Positions 25,708-35,089 of a stretch of 64,000 nt of DNA are shown here, one piece after another. The notes under the pieces were generated by a model. That model saw only the letters and a list, made by a program, of their open reading frames with translations. It did no database searches and had not been told where the DNA came from. Position 1 is the first letter of the stretch. Each line of letters begins with the position of its first letter. A program made the position numbers and the translations under genes. The DNA is from Alteromonas_E sp965248545 (GTDB lineage Bacteria > Pseudomonadota > Gammaproteobacteria > Enterobacterales > Alteromonadaceae), in the NCBI GenBank assembly GCA_965248545.1, contig OZ252110.1, positions 4,092,001-4,156,000 on the forward strand. Direction: 5' to 3'.

Positions 25708-27300
25708 GTGATCACAACAGCAAATATCACGATGCAATTTGGCTCTAAGCCATTGTTTGAAAACATTTCAGTTAAATTCGGTAACGGTAATCGTTATGGC
25801 TTGATTGGCGCCAACGGTTGCGGGAAATCAACGTTTATGAAAATCATCAGCGGAGACCTTAGCCCTAGTGCAGGTAATGTCAGCTATGGTGAGGGCGAGC
25901 GTCTGGGCATATTGCGACAAGACCAGTTTGCGTTTGAAGCGTTCAGCGTGATTGATACCGTGATCATGGGTCATACTGAATTGTGGCAAGTCAAACAGGA
26001 ACGCGATCGCATCTATGCCCTTCCCGAAATGTCGGAAGAAGATGGCATGAAGGTCGCCGATTTGGAAACCCAGTTTGCGGAAATGGGAGGCTACGAAGCT
26101 GACTCTGCGGCAGGTGAGCTTTTATTAGGTGTCGGCATTCCTACCGAACAACACTATGGTTTGATGAGCGAAGTCGCGCCGGGGTGGAAACTACGTGTGC
26201 TGCTCGCCCAAGCACTATTCTCTGACCCAGATTTCTTGCTATTAGACGAACCAACGAACAACTTGGATATCGACACTATTCGTTGGTTAGAAGCGACACT
26301 CAATGAACGTGAATCCACCATGATCATCATCTCGCACGACCGCCACTTCTTGAATTCGGTATGTACGCACATGGCAGACCTAGATTACGGTGAATTACGC
26401 GTTTATCCGGGCAATTATGACGAATACATGCTCGCCGCAACACAAGCGCGCGCTCGCCTCATGGCCGATAATGCCAAGAAAAAAGCACAAATTGATGAAC
26501 TCAAAAGCTTTGTCGCCCGCTTCTCCGCAAACGCGTCAAAAGCCCGACAAGCGACCTCTCGACAAAAACAAATAGACAAAATAAAACTAGACGAGGTAAA
26601 AGCTTCGAGTCGCGTTAATCCATTTATTCGCTTTGAACAGGACAAAAAATTATTCCGCAATGCGTTGGAAGTTAATGGGTTGAGTAAACAGTTTGACGAA
26701 GGCCCTTTATTCGAAGACTTCAATTTAATGGTTGAAGTCGGAGAACGCATCGCGATTATCGGTGATAACGGTGCTGGAAAAACCACCCTATTGCGTTGCC
26801 TACAAGGTGACTTAGCGGCTGATACAGGGGAAGTGAAATGGTCAGAAAACAATAAGATTGGTTATTACGCACAGGATCACGCAGATGATTTCGACGTCGA
26901 TCTCGATTTATTTGAATGGATGAGCCAATGGCGTAGAGAGGGTGATGACGAGCAAACGATTCGAAGCTTCTTAGGTCGTATGCTGTTCTCTGCGGATGAT
27001 ATCAAGAAAAAAGTTGGGGTTTTATCGGGCGGAGAGCAAGGCAGAATGCTGTTTGGTAAGATCATGATGGCAACACCCAATATATTGTTAATGGATGAAC
27101 CAACTAACCACATGGACATGGAATCGATAGAGTCACTCAATATGGCGCTCGAAAAATATGAAGGAACCCTATTCTTTGTCTCGCACGACCGTGAATTCGT
27201 ATCGTCACTCGCCAACCGAATACTCGAAATCAAAGATGGCAAAATCACTGATTTTAGAGGCACCTATGACGAGTTTTTAGCGAGTAAAGGCGTCGCTTAG
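25708..27300 (+). CDS. ybiT: ABC-F family ATPase YbiT
   Basis: A 530-residue cytoplasmic protein with two ABC cassettes and no membrane part, nearly co-linear with E. coli YbiT from VTMQFGSKPLFENISVKFG-type start onward. First Walker A is GANGCGKST, Walker B LLLDEPTNNLD; second Walker A GDNGAGKTT, signature LSGGEQGRM, Walker B LLMDEPTNHMD. The basic linker between cassettes (about 245-300) contains RFSANASKARQAT. ABC-F proteins bind the ribosomal E site and relieve stalled translation. Start is GTG 25708, matching the position of the E. coli start. A terminator-like leader precedes it. Confidence 0.95.
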   Translation: MITTANITMQFGSKPLFENISVKFGNGNRYGLIGANGCGKSTFMKIISGDLSPSAGNVSYGEGERLGILRQDQFAFEAFSVIDTVIMGHTELWQVKQERDRIYALPEMSEEDGMKVADLETQFAEMGGYEADSAAGELLLGVGIPTEQHYGLMSEVAPGWKLRVLLAQALFSDPDFLLLDEPTNNLDIDTIRWLEATLNERESTMIIISHDRHFLNSVCTHMADLDYGELRVYPGNYDEYMLAATQARARLMADNAKKKAQIDELKSFVARFSANASKARQATSRQKQIDKIKLDEVKASSRVNPFIRFEQDKKLFRNALEVNGLSKQFDEGPLFEDFNLMVEVGERIAIIGDNGAGKTTLLRCLQGDLAADTGEVKWSENNKIGYYAQDHADDFDVDLDLFEWMSQWRREGDDEQTIRSFLGRMLFSADDIKKKVGVLSGGEQGRMLFGKIMMATPNILLMDEPTNHMDMESIESLNMALEKYEGTLFFVSHDREFVSSLANRILEIKDGKITDFRGTYDEFLASKGVA

Positions 27301-27373
27301 GTATATACGGGGGGAGCTTTGATTCGCTCCACCCGGCTCTAAAACTTCCCAACCATTGAATTTGCTTGCTCGG

Positions 27374-29206
27374 TCAATCGCATATAGCGCGTTCATTGTT
27401 TGCGACCCGAATCATATCCGCCGGCGAATAGCGATTAGCGTCTGAGAATCGGTAAATTGAAACACCGTTGTCCAAAATTGCGAAAATGTTCCCGCCATAG
27501 CCACTCATGTAAGGCACGTGTTTAACACAACCCGCATCGTTACCAAACGGCGAACTCCAAAATCCGTGCAAGTAGCGAGACTGGTCATACTGATTATCTT
27601 CCCACCAACTATGGAATCCCTGTTTGTCTGCTTTAAATAGTGCTTCTCGAAGGCTTTGGCGATGCAACAGTTGACGCCCGGCGAAAACCCCATCGTTGTG
27701 AATAAGGGCACTCAGTTTCGCCATATCATCGATGTTGGGGTATAAACCGTGGAACAGCTCTGCAACACCGAAGTGCCCGTTCGCTTCTATGGTTCGCAAT
27801 TTGGGAACATGTTGAATCCCGATGGGTTTATAGACCTCTTCAACCAACATTTGCCAAACGTCGGCATCCTCACCTTCAATCGACTTGTAGTAGTTATCCA
27901 GTGCTACTGCGAGTACAAAGGTCAGCGCTGAGTTATAGCGAAAAACCTCGCCAGGTTCCCACGGATAGTTAGCGTAACTAAATGAGATACCTAACTTTTC
28001 GTCCGCTGAATCTCGCCCTATCCAGCGCTCCATTTTTGACTCATTTTCATCTGCAAAGATATTACCACTATTGGCTACCGCGCCATTGTCACCAATGCCT
28101 GCAACCATATTGAGAACGTCGCCAAAGGTGACATTGTCCCAGCCATTATGATTTGACGTCACATTGACATAATCAGCGATTTTACGATCAAATACTTGTA
28201 AGCCATATTTTTGCGCAAGACGAAATAGCGTGAATCCGGCGCCCAGCGATTTTGTTATTGAGTAGGCTCCATTGCGCATCCAACGACAGTAGGGATAGTC
28301 GCCATAGCGCGTAAAACACCCCTGGAGATATACCTCACCATCTTTAATTAACGCAGTTTGATTGATGGTATCGTCCGCCAATGAACTGTTAAATTCGCGA
28401 CGTTGTGTTTCGTTGCCAATAATAGTTAATTCGCTCCAGGGCTTTATCGGAACTGAGTTGGCCATTTCTAATTCATAGTCCTGAATCAAATCATTGGCAT
28501 TAGCTAATACATGGGGGTCGTAACGAGACAGTAATTGAGCGTAAATATCCTGACGGAACCATAACGCCGTTTCTTGGACAACTTGAATTCTTAGATTACT
28601 GATTTCTGTATCATTGTATAAGAACGTAGCCACGCCATTGTGGCCTTGATTTCGTCTCGCTGAAATCAGAGTAAAAGGAAAGCTAGCTCTAGACCATCCC
28701 TCATCAGTCGTCTCCGACCAAACAGTGCCGGGATCCAGAATAATTCCCCAGAAACTGTTATCGCTTAATGTCACTTGGCGATCGCGGTTGGTGGGAATGA
28801 GTGCACCGTTGTGACTGATAAAACTCAAATCCACATCAGGAAAGTTCTTAAACGATTCGTCGCCATTGATACGAAACTCTTCAAAATCACCGAGTAAACG
28901 CCGAGTATCTAGAATGATCGTGCCTGAAAACTCATGCAATGCTGCGGAGCTGTCACCAACTGGCATGAAATAACCATTGTGAATAGGCGAAGTGTGCGGA
29001 TATGCATCGGCCAGCAGCGCTTCCTTGGTCAGCCAATCTCGCTTCGCACCGGGCAAGCTTAACGCCGTTGCATCCGTATTTAATAGTGATCCGCCAGAGT
29101 CGCTATTATCATGATTGCTGGGGGATTGCGATTCGCTGCCACCACAGGCCATCAGTACAAACAGTAATAACGGACTCAACATTCTTAGCTCCTTCAACCG
29201 CGACAT
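27374..29206 (-). CDS. Large lipoprotein serine hydrolase (beta-lactamase/class C fold) with extra N-terminal domain
   Basis: 610 residues from ATG 29206, or 602 from ATG 29182; both have good ribosome sites (GGGGGAAC and AAGGAG). The lipobox FVLMAC gives an anchored protein. The C-terminal half is a PF00144 serine hydrolase: the SxxK motif is SITKSLGAGF near residue 318, the second motif RYNSALTF near residue 425 (YNS rather than the common YSN). Residues 40-290 form an additional beta-rich region with no recognised domain. The family includes esterases, D-aminopeptidases and penicillin-binding proteins; substrate unknown. Divergent from the SDR gene. Confidence 0.82.
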   Translation of the reverse strand: MSRLKELRMLSPLLLFVLMACGGSESQSPSNHDNSDSGGSLLNTDATALSLPGAKRDWLTKEALLADAYPHTSPIHNGYFMPVGDSSAALHEFSGTIILDTRRLLGDFEEFRINGDESFKNFPDVDLSFISHNGALIPTNRDRQVTLSDNSFWGIILDPGTVWSETTDEGWSRASFPFTLISARRNQGHNGVATFLYNDTEISNLRIQVVQETALWFRQDIYAQLLSRYDPHVLANANDLIQDYELEMANSVPIKPWSELTIIGNETQRREFNSSLADDTINQTALIKDGEVYLQGCFTRYGDYPYCRWMRNGAYSITKSLGAGFTLFRLAQKYGLQVFDRKIADYVNVTSNHNGWDNVTFGDVLNMVAGIGDNGAVANSGNIFADENESKMERWIGRDSADEKLGISFSYANYPWEPGEVFRYNSALTFVLAVALDNYYKSIEGEDADVWQMLVEEVYKPIGIQHVPKLRTIEANGHFGVAELFHGLYPNIDDMAKLSALIHNDGVFAGRQLLHRQSLREALFKADKQGFHSWWEDNQYDQSRYLHGFWSSPFGNDAGCVKHVPYMSGYGGNIFAILDNGVSIYRFSDANRYSPADMIRVANNERAICD

Positions 29207-29384
29207 AATTGTTCCCCCTTACTGATTAAACCAATGGAATAAAATCACCATAGCAAATGATTACCAGCCGGCATATAGATGTGGGATGAACAGGTTTGTG
29301 AAAACCTGAATAGGTTGAGCGTAAAGCTTGTAATCGCCAGCAAATTTGGCATTCTGCTCGCAATTCAAAAATCTGAGAACCGAT

Positions 29385-30128
29385 ATGGAACGAACCGTAA
29401 CAGTAATCACGGGTGGCAGTATGGGCATTGGGCTCGCAGTTGCACAACAACAAGCGAATTGTGGCGATACTGTCATAAACTTGGATCTTGAAGACTTTAT
29501 ACATCCGGTGAACAATACATCTTGGCTGCGCTGTGATGTTAGTCGCGTTGACCAAGTTAATAAGGCAATTGCGTCTACCATCGAAAAATATGGAAAGATC
29601 GATCGCCTTGTTTGCAATGCAGGCAAACACCTGTCAGCCACAATCGAAGAGACCAGTGAACTGGAACTTGACCAAATGTTCGCACTCAACGTCAAGGGAG
29701 CATATGCGGCGATAAGAGCTACCCTACCCTGCATGCGTGAACGGGAAGCCGGCGCTATTGTTTTAATGGGTTCTGACCAAACGACAGTGGGTAAACGTTC
29801 CTCTTTTGCCTATGGGTTGACTAAAGCCGCGCTTGGCTCGATGGCCAAATCCATCGCGCTTGACTACGCCCCTTTCAATATTCGAGTGAATGCCGTTTGT
29901 CCTGGTACGATCGAAACACCGCTATTTCATGGCGCTATCGACAACTATGTAACTCAAAGTGGCGAAGATAAGTCGGCGGTTGTAAATGAAGAGGCCGCTG
30001 CTCAGCCGCTGGGTCGACTCGGCCAACCTCAGGATGTCGCAGCATTGGTCAGCTTTCTTCTGAGTGACAGCGCCGCCTTTATAACGGGTAGTCTCCACGC
30101 GGTCGACGGCGGTTATACCGCGCAGTAA
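29385..30128 (+). CDS. SDR family NAD(P)-dependent oxidoreductase
   Basis: A 247-residue classical short-chain dehydrogenase starting at ATG 29385. Cofactor loop VITGGSMGIGLAVA, CDVSRVDQV, the structural NAG motif VCNAGKHLS, and the catalytic Tyr and Lys in SSFAYGLTKAALG with the preceding Ser in MGSDQTT. PGTIETPLF and a final VDGGYTAQ are also typical. It reduces a carbonyl or oxidises an alcohol of unknown identity. Its stop is 40 bases before a MarR operator; the SDR, MarR, acyl-CoA dehydrogenase and hydrolase genes line up on the same strand and may share a lipid or aromatic catabolic role. Confidence 0.88.
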   Translation: MERTVTVITGGSMGIGLAVAQQQANCGDTVINLDLEDFIHPVNNTSWLRCDVSRVDQVNKAIASTIEKYGKIDRLVCNAGKHLSATIEETSELELDQMFALNVKGAYAAIRATLPCMREREAGAIVLMGSDQTTVGKRSSFAYGLTKAALGSMAKSIALDYAPFNIRVNAVCPGTIETPLFHGAIDNYVTQSGEDKSAVVNEEAAAQPLGRLGQPQDVAALVSFLLSDSAAFITGSLHAVDGGYTAQ

Positions 30129-30168
30129 TCGCAGCGCAAAACAAATAAACCTTGATCTTCACATAACT

Positions 30169-30200
30169 TCAAATATACTTCACCTATCAAGTATATTTGA
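30169..30200. promoter_or_regulatory. Perfect 12-base inverted repeat, probable MarR operator
   Basis: TCAAATATACTT (30169-30180) and AAGTATATTTGA (30189-30200) separated by eight bases. The right arm touches the ribosome site AGGA (30200-30203) of the MarR gene at 30215. A long AT-rich palindrome immediately before a marR gene is the standard layout of autorepression. Confidence 0.75.
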
Positions 30201-30214
30201 GGAATTTATTCATT

Positions 30215-30634
30215 ATGGATATTGTACAAAGAAGCCTTACGACCAAACGGTTATGGCAAACAGCCGAAGTTTTTTCGCGCAGATTAGATAATTCGCTTGG
30301 CGCCTACCACGGTATTGGACTGACTGAATTTATGGTGCTTGAGGCGCTCAATTCTGCGCCAGACCAATCAATGCGCCGAGTAGATATTGCGGACGCACTT
30401 TCTCGCACGGGTTCAGGTATTACTCGATTGTTAAAACCTATGGAGAAAACTGGTTTAGTGGAAAAGGATGTCAATCAGCGAGATGCACGCGTGAGCTTGG
30501 TAAAACTGACGCCAGCCGGGGCCGAGCTCTACAAAAACGCTGCGGCAACGATGGACGAAAAATCAGCTCATTTATTACGTAACCTAGATGCTACGCAATG
30601 TCAGGAACTACTTGACTTGCTTAACACTATTTAA
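30215..30634 (+). CDS. MarR-family transcriptional regulator
   Basis: A 139-residue dimeric winged-helix regulator starting at ATG 30215, with AGGA 11 bases upstream. Recognition region: RRVDIADALSRTGSGITRLLKPMEKTGLVEKDVNQRDAR, containing the recognition helix and the wing with the conserved Asp-Arg pair; the N- and C-terminal helices form the dimer interface. A perfect palindrome lies directly upstream. It is likely to repress itself and perhaps the adjacent SDR or acyl-CoA dehydrogenase genes; no second copy of the palindrome was found before the dehydrogenase. Confidence 0.9.
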   Translation: MDIVQRSLTTKRLWQTAEVFSRRLDNSLGAYHGIGLTEFMVLEALNSAPDQSMRRVDIADALSRTGSGITRLLKPMEKTGLVEKDVNQRDARVSLVKLTPAGAELYKNAAATMDEKSAHLLRNLDATQCQELLDLLNTI

Positions 30635-30809
30635 CGCACGAAATTACAATCGGTAGCGAGCTGTATTTCCTCGCTTGCTACCCTGTCACCTCATCCGCAA
30701 CGTCTGAATTCTTGAGAATGATTTTGGTTTATTCAAAAGAATAATAATCAAGTTCCTCAGATAAGCAGTATCATTTTTTATTCACATAAGGTTTTGGGAG
30801 GTTTTTGAT

Positions 30810-31949
30810 ATGAGCAGTGCTGAAGAGATTCAATTATTCCGCGATATGGTACTGCGGTTTCTTGAGCAAGAAATCATTCCTCATTACGACGAGTGGGAAG
30901 CGAATCATCATACGCCTAAGACTGTTTGGCAGACATTGGGGCAAGCGGGTTTATTGCTTGTCGATCTGCCGGAGCGCTATGGTTCCGCGGGCGCCAGCTT
31001 CGAGGTTGCTCAGATGATCCAAGAAGAAATGTGCCGCCTCGGTCTGCATGGGTTGGCGACCGGGTACAACATTCACGCCAATATTGTCGCTCCCTACATT
31101 GAAAATATCGGGACTGAAGAACAAAAGCAACGCTGGCTGCCTGCCATGGTCAGTGGTGATGTGCTTACTGCGCTAGCAATGACCGAACCGGGTGCTGGCA
31201 GCGATGTTGCAGCCATGCGAACCGTTGCGGTAAAAGACGGCAATGAGTATGTGCTAAATGGCTCTAAAACCTTTATTACGAATGGCAACATGGCCGATAT
31301 GATAATCGTCTGTGCCAAGACCGATAGCAAAGCTGGGGCAAAAGGTATTTCATTATTCTTAGTCGATACGTCCCTACCCGGTTTTTCAACGGGGAATCCA
31401 ATCCACAAAATTGGACAACACAGCAGTGATACCGCCGAGCTGTTTTTTCAAGATATGCGAATCCCCGCAGACGCGTTGTTGGGCCAAGAAGGTCAAGGAT
31501 TTGTGTATCTCATGCAAGAGTTACCGCGCGAACGTTTAGGCTGCGCTGTCCAGGCAATAGGACATGCACAAGGCGCGCTGGACTTAACCGTTGAATACGT
31601 GACGGAGCGTAAAGCATTTGGTCAGCGAGTAGGTCAGTTTCAAAATACTCGATTCAAATTGGCGGAATGCCAAACGGAACTCGAATTGTGCCGCGCTTTG
31701 TTTGAAAAACATATGGATAAGTTCAAGCGAAATGAGATGACCGTAACCGACGCAGCGATGTTGAAGCTGGCCGCAACTGAAATGCAGCTCAAGATGGTTA
31801 ATGAGTGCCTGCAACTATTTGGCGGCTATGGTTATACAGACGAATACCCGATTTCACGTTTTTACCGTGATGCGCGTGTGCAAACCATCTATGCCGGTAG
31901 TTCTGAAATAATGAAAGAAGTTGTCGCCAGAGGCATACTAGGTCGTTAA
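30810..31949 (+). CDS. Acyl-CoA dehydrogenase (long-chain/isovaleryl type active site)
   Basis: A 379-residue flavoprotein; GGGAGG eight bases before ATG 30810. FAD/substrate motif ALAMTEPGAGSDVAAM near residue 127, KTFITNGNMADM, and the C-terminal LFGGYGYTDEYP. The usual catalytic Glu of medium/short-chain enzymes is replaced by Ala (IYAGSSEIMK); instead Glu in LPRERLG (about residue 237) fits the position used by long-chain and isovaleryl-CoA dehydrogenases. It oxidises an acyl-CoA to the enoyl-CoA, passing electrons to ETF. Followed after 20 bases by an alpha/beta hydrolase gene. Confidence 0.92.
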   Translation: MSSAEEIQLFRDMVLRFLEQEIIPHYDEWEANHHTPKTVWQTLGQAGLLLVDLPERYGSAGASFEVAQMIQEEMCRLGLHGLATGYNIHANIVAPYIENIGTEEQKQRWLPAMVSGDVLTALAMTEPGAGSDVAAMRTVAVKDGNEYVLNGSKTFITNGNMADMIIVCAKTDSKAGAKGISLFLVDTSLPGFSTGNPIHKIGQHSSDTAELFFQDMRIPADALLGQEGQGFVYLMQELPRERLGCAVQAIGHAQGALDLTVEYVTERKAFGQRVGQFQNTRFKLAECQTELELCRALFEKHMDKFKRNEMTVTDAAMLKLAATEMQLKMVNECLQLFGGYGYTDEYPISRFYRDARVQTIYAGSSEIMKEVVARGILGR

Positions 31950-31969
31950 CTTCGATAAGGACGTAATCG

Positions 31970-32923
31970 ATGAGTTCGATGCTTACAATCGCATTAGCCG
32001 TGGTGCTTATTTTGAGCGCTTTTGTTTTGTACACAGCGCAGCGCGATAGAGCAATCAAGGCGCGATTCCCTGCTACTGGTAAAATGACTCCGCTACCCGG
32101 TGGGACGATTCACTGGACGGTCCAAGGCAGTGGGCCTAATGTAGTATTGGTCCATGGACTTGCGGGCAACAAGCACAACTTCAGTGACTTGGAGAAGTCC
32201 TTGTCTAAGCATTTCACTGTCTATTCGCTTGATAGGCCCGGCAGTGGCCATTCGCATCGCCACTTCAGCACAGATCCGAGTTTTTCTTCACAGGCCAACA
32301 TGATTGCCACGTGGATGGAAGCCGAAAATATCAACAGCGCAATTTTTGTTGGGCATTCGATGGGAGGCGCGATTTCACTCAACTTAGCTATCAACTGGCC
32401 TGAAAAGGTTGATGCCTTGGCGCTCATCTGCCCGTTAACCGCCCCATTAAATATAAAACCGTCGCGCATTACCAAGTGGTACTTTCGTAGCCCTTCGCTC
32501 CGATTTGCGGTGGCGAAGGGCTTTTCCCCGATCATTCAACGCCAAATTGGACGCAAACAGGTTAACGCCATCTTCAAACCAGAACCGCCAAGTGCTGACT
32601 TCGCGCTTCGATATGGTGGCGCATTGTCGATGTTGTCCGGCGCTTTTCTGGCGGCCAGTGGCGACCTATCTCATGCGCAACGAAGCTTGCGCGAGCAAAT
32701 CGCGCGCTACTCTGAAATTACTTGCCCAATCACTGTACTTTTCGGTGAAGGTGACCGAATTCTCCCATACCAACCCCACACAGAAATTATAAAGCACTCA
32801 ATCCCCCACGCGCAGATAGAAGTGATGGAAAACCGCGGCCATATGCTCCCGATAACGGCGGTAGAAGCCTGTGTCAATGTCATTGAGTCGATCGCGACAA
32901 AACTAAAAAATTCTTCTAACTAA
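31970..32923 (+). CDS. Alpha/beta hydrolase with N-terminal membrane helix
   Basis: A 317-residue protein; AAGGA upstream of ATG 31970. Residues 5-22 form a single membrane helix or uncleaved signal. The hydrolase core has the oxyanion motif VLVHGLAGNKHNF, the nucleophile elbow VGHSMGGAI, an Asp in FGEGDRILP and the His in ENRGHMLP, so the catalytic triad is complete. A lid region lies between about 165 and 230. Co-transcribed with the acyl-CoA dehydrogenase; an esterase or thioesterase role is plausible but not shown. Confidence 0.88.
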   Translation: MSSMLTIALAVVLILSAFVLYTAQRDRAIKARFPATGKMTPLPGGTIHWTVQGSGPNVVLVHGLAGNKHNFSDLEKSLSKHFTVYSLDRPGSGHSHRHFSTDPSFSSQANMIATWMEAENINSAIFVGHSMGGAISLNLAINWPEKVDALALICPLTAPLNIKPSRITKWYFRSPSLRFAVAKGFSPIIQRQIGRKQVNAIFKPEPPSADFALRYGGALSMLSGAFLAASGDLSHAQRSLREQIARYSEITCPITVLFGEGDRILPYQPHTEIIKHSIPHAQIEVMENRGHMLPITAVEACVNVIESIATKLKNSSN

Positions 32924-33000
32924 ATGAAAACTTTGACTATACTCGGCAATGTGACGTCCGCTTAGATAACGTCTCTGCAGTCAAAGCTCGGTGCAAATAA

Positions 33001-35070
33001 ATGAAGAAAAATTTGGTCTTTTTAGGACTTATTAGTGTTAATGCAGTTGCGTCTGATACAGATCGACTCAATAGGCTTTTATCCATGAGTCTCGCGGAAA
33101 CACTTCGAGTAGAGGTTGCCACGGGCACTGACAAAGAAGTATCAGATGCGCCAGCCGTCGTGTCTGTCATAACAGCAGAAGACATTGCTGCCATTGGTGC
33201 ACGATCACTATCTGAAGCACTTGAGCATATTCCAGGTCTACATGTAGCGCCATCTATTAACCGGTTGTCTCCGATGTTTTCTATTCGGGGAATTTTTACG
33301 GATTCCACCCCGCAAGTTTTGGTTTTGATTGACGGCGTGGATATGTCTGAAATGACAGCACTCTCAACGCCATACGCTTTTTATTACCCAACCCACTTTA
33401 TCGAACGGATAGAAATTATCCGTGGTCCCGGCTCAGCAGTTTATGGGGCCGACGCGTTCAGTGGTGTAATCAATATCATCACGAAACAACCTGAGGGGAA
33501 TAATTCAGCAACAGCGAATCTGCGTTTGGGTTCATTTGATACGCAAGAGGCTTGGATTAATGCCAGTTTTATCAGTGGTAAATTCAAAGGAACCATGTCA
33601 ATTAGCCATAAAGAACACGGCAGCGATAATGATCGCATAACACCCTACGGGGTCATGAAGCGCGATGGCGACGTCAGCAACCTTCACCTCAACGTCGACT
33701 ATGGAAACTTCAGTTTTAAAAACTGGTATTGGAAAACCAACCAATACATGGGTGTGGGTGCCGGAATTATCGGCAATGATCTCGACCTTGACCGCTCGAG
33801 ATCGTGGCGCTCACAGCTGAGCTGGCAAGGAGAGCTGAGCGAACATTGGTCTGGCTCAACAGACTTTTCCTATGGAAGTTCTGACTACGATGGTTATTTC
33901 CAACTGTTTCCTCCAGGAGTATGGCCAGTTGGGAATGACGGTAACTTATTTATTCCGCCATTCACGCCGATTAACTTCCCCGATGGAGTAATCGGTAATC
34001 CGCTCGCAGCAACCGAACGTTCGCGCTTGAATGCCTCAGCCATTTATTCAGGTCAAGAAAATCATAGGGTAAGAATTGGATTAGGATTTGAACGATCAAA
34101 GCTTACTGATGTAAAAGAATTTAAGAATTTTGGGCCTGGGATAATCGATATTGATAATTTGCCTGCTGATGGAATAAGTCAGGCATTGATCGACGTAAGC
34201 GGGACACCATTTGCCTACACTCCGGAATACGACCGTGATTTATGGTATGTCTCAGTGCAAGACGAGTGGCAAATCAGTTCACAGTTAGCGCTTACAACTG
34301 GCGTACGCTTTGACCATTATTCAGATTTCGGTTCAACAACAAACCCAAGAGTGGCACTGGTCTGGAACGTCTCGCAAACGTTAACCAGCAAGTTCCTGTT
34401 TGGCACCGCATTTCGTGCCCCACGAGTCTCGGAATTAGCCTTCATCAATAATCCTACGGTATTGGGTAATCCCAACCTGGAGCCAGAGGAAATACGCACG
34501 GCTGAGATAGCGCTAGATTACCGGCCATCAAGTACCTTTAATAGTCAGCTAAACGTTTTCAGCTATCAGTCTGAAAACCTAATACAACTCGACTCTGCGT
34601 TTACGTTCGAAAACCGCGGGGAACAAGATGGTATTGGCTTTGAATTGGAGACCAATTGGCAACTGTCAGATCAACTGCAAACGCGGGCCAGCTTATCTTG
34701 GCTAGACTCTGAGTTGCCGCTGACCGGCGAGGACAAAGAACGTGTGCCCGGCTTGATGGCCTATTTGGACTTTCGTTACCAATTTTCCAGTCAACTCCTA
34801 GTGTCGATGCAACATTACTGGATTACTGATCGTAAACGTCAAGCGGGAGACCTTCGCCCAGAGGTCGACGACTATTTGCAATCAGACTTAAATCTCTTGT
34901 GGCGAGCATCCGAACAATGGGAAATCCAGCTGGGTGTCAAAAATATATTTGATGACAACATCGTAGAGCCTGTGCCGAATTCGGCACTATTCGCTTTGGG
35001 TTTGGGATTCCCCGACGACTATCCAATGCAGAGCCGGCAAGTATTTGGTTCGGTTTCATATCAGTTTTAG
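33001..35070 (+). CDS. TonB-dependent outer-membrane receptor
   Basis: A 689-residue receptor with signal peptide (MKKNLVFLGLISVNAVAS). The plug domain starts near residue 40 (VSDAPAVVSVITAEDIAAIGARSLSEAL) and includes FSIRGIF, VLVLIDGV and IEIIRGPGSAVYGADAFSGVINIITK; the 22-strand barrel ends with the C-terminal aromatic strand VFGSVSYQF. No clear extra signalling domain. It converges on the COG0523 gene of the zinc island, so zinc or a zinc-carrier is a possible cargo, but no Zur palindrome was found before it and loops are not His-rich. Alternatives are a siderophore or vitamin. Confidence 0.9.
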   Translation: MKKNLVFLGLISVNAVASDTDRLNRLLSMSLAETLRVEVATGTDKEVSDAPAVVSVITAEDIAAIGARSLSEALEHIPGLHVAPSINRLSPMFSIRGIFTDSTPQVLVLIDGVDMSEMTALSTPYAFYYPTHFIERIEIIRGPGSAVYGADAFSGVINIITKQPEGNNSATANLRLGSFDTQEAWINASFISGKFKGTMSISHKEHGSDNDRITPYGVMKRDGDVSNLHLNVDYGNFSFKNWYWKTNQYMGVGAGIIGNDLDLDRSRSWRSQLSWQGELSEHWSGSTDFSYGSSDYDGYFQLFPPGVWPVGNDGNLFIPPFTPINFPDGVIGNPLAATERSRLNASAIYSGQENHRVRIGLGFERSKLTDVKEFKNFGPGIIDIDNLPADGISQALIDVSGTPFAYTPEYDRDLWYVSVQDEWQISSQLALTTGVRFDHYSDFGSTTNPRVALVWNVSQTLTSKFLFGTAFRAPRVSELAFINNPTVLGNPNLEPEEIRTAEIALDYRPSSTFNSQLNVFSYQSENLIQLDSAFTFENRGEQDGIGFELETNWQLSDQLQTRASLSWLDSELPLTGEDKERVPGLMAYLDFRYQFSSQLLVSMQHYWITDRKRQAGDLRPEVDDYLQSDLNLLWRASEQWEIQLGVKNIFDDNIVEPVPNSALFALGLGFPDDYPMQSRQVFGSVSYQF

Positions 35071-35089
35071 GTCCAGCAAACCTACCGTT

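Noticed and set aside
26415..27263. Long antisense frames inside ybiT
   Set aside because: They lie opposite a highly conserved gene and have no family features.
27308..27335. GGGGAGC/GCTCC hairpin after ybiT as a terminator
   Set aside because: The stem is short and no T tract follows on either strand.
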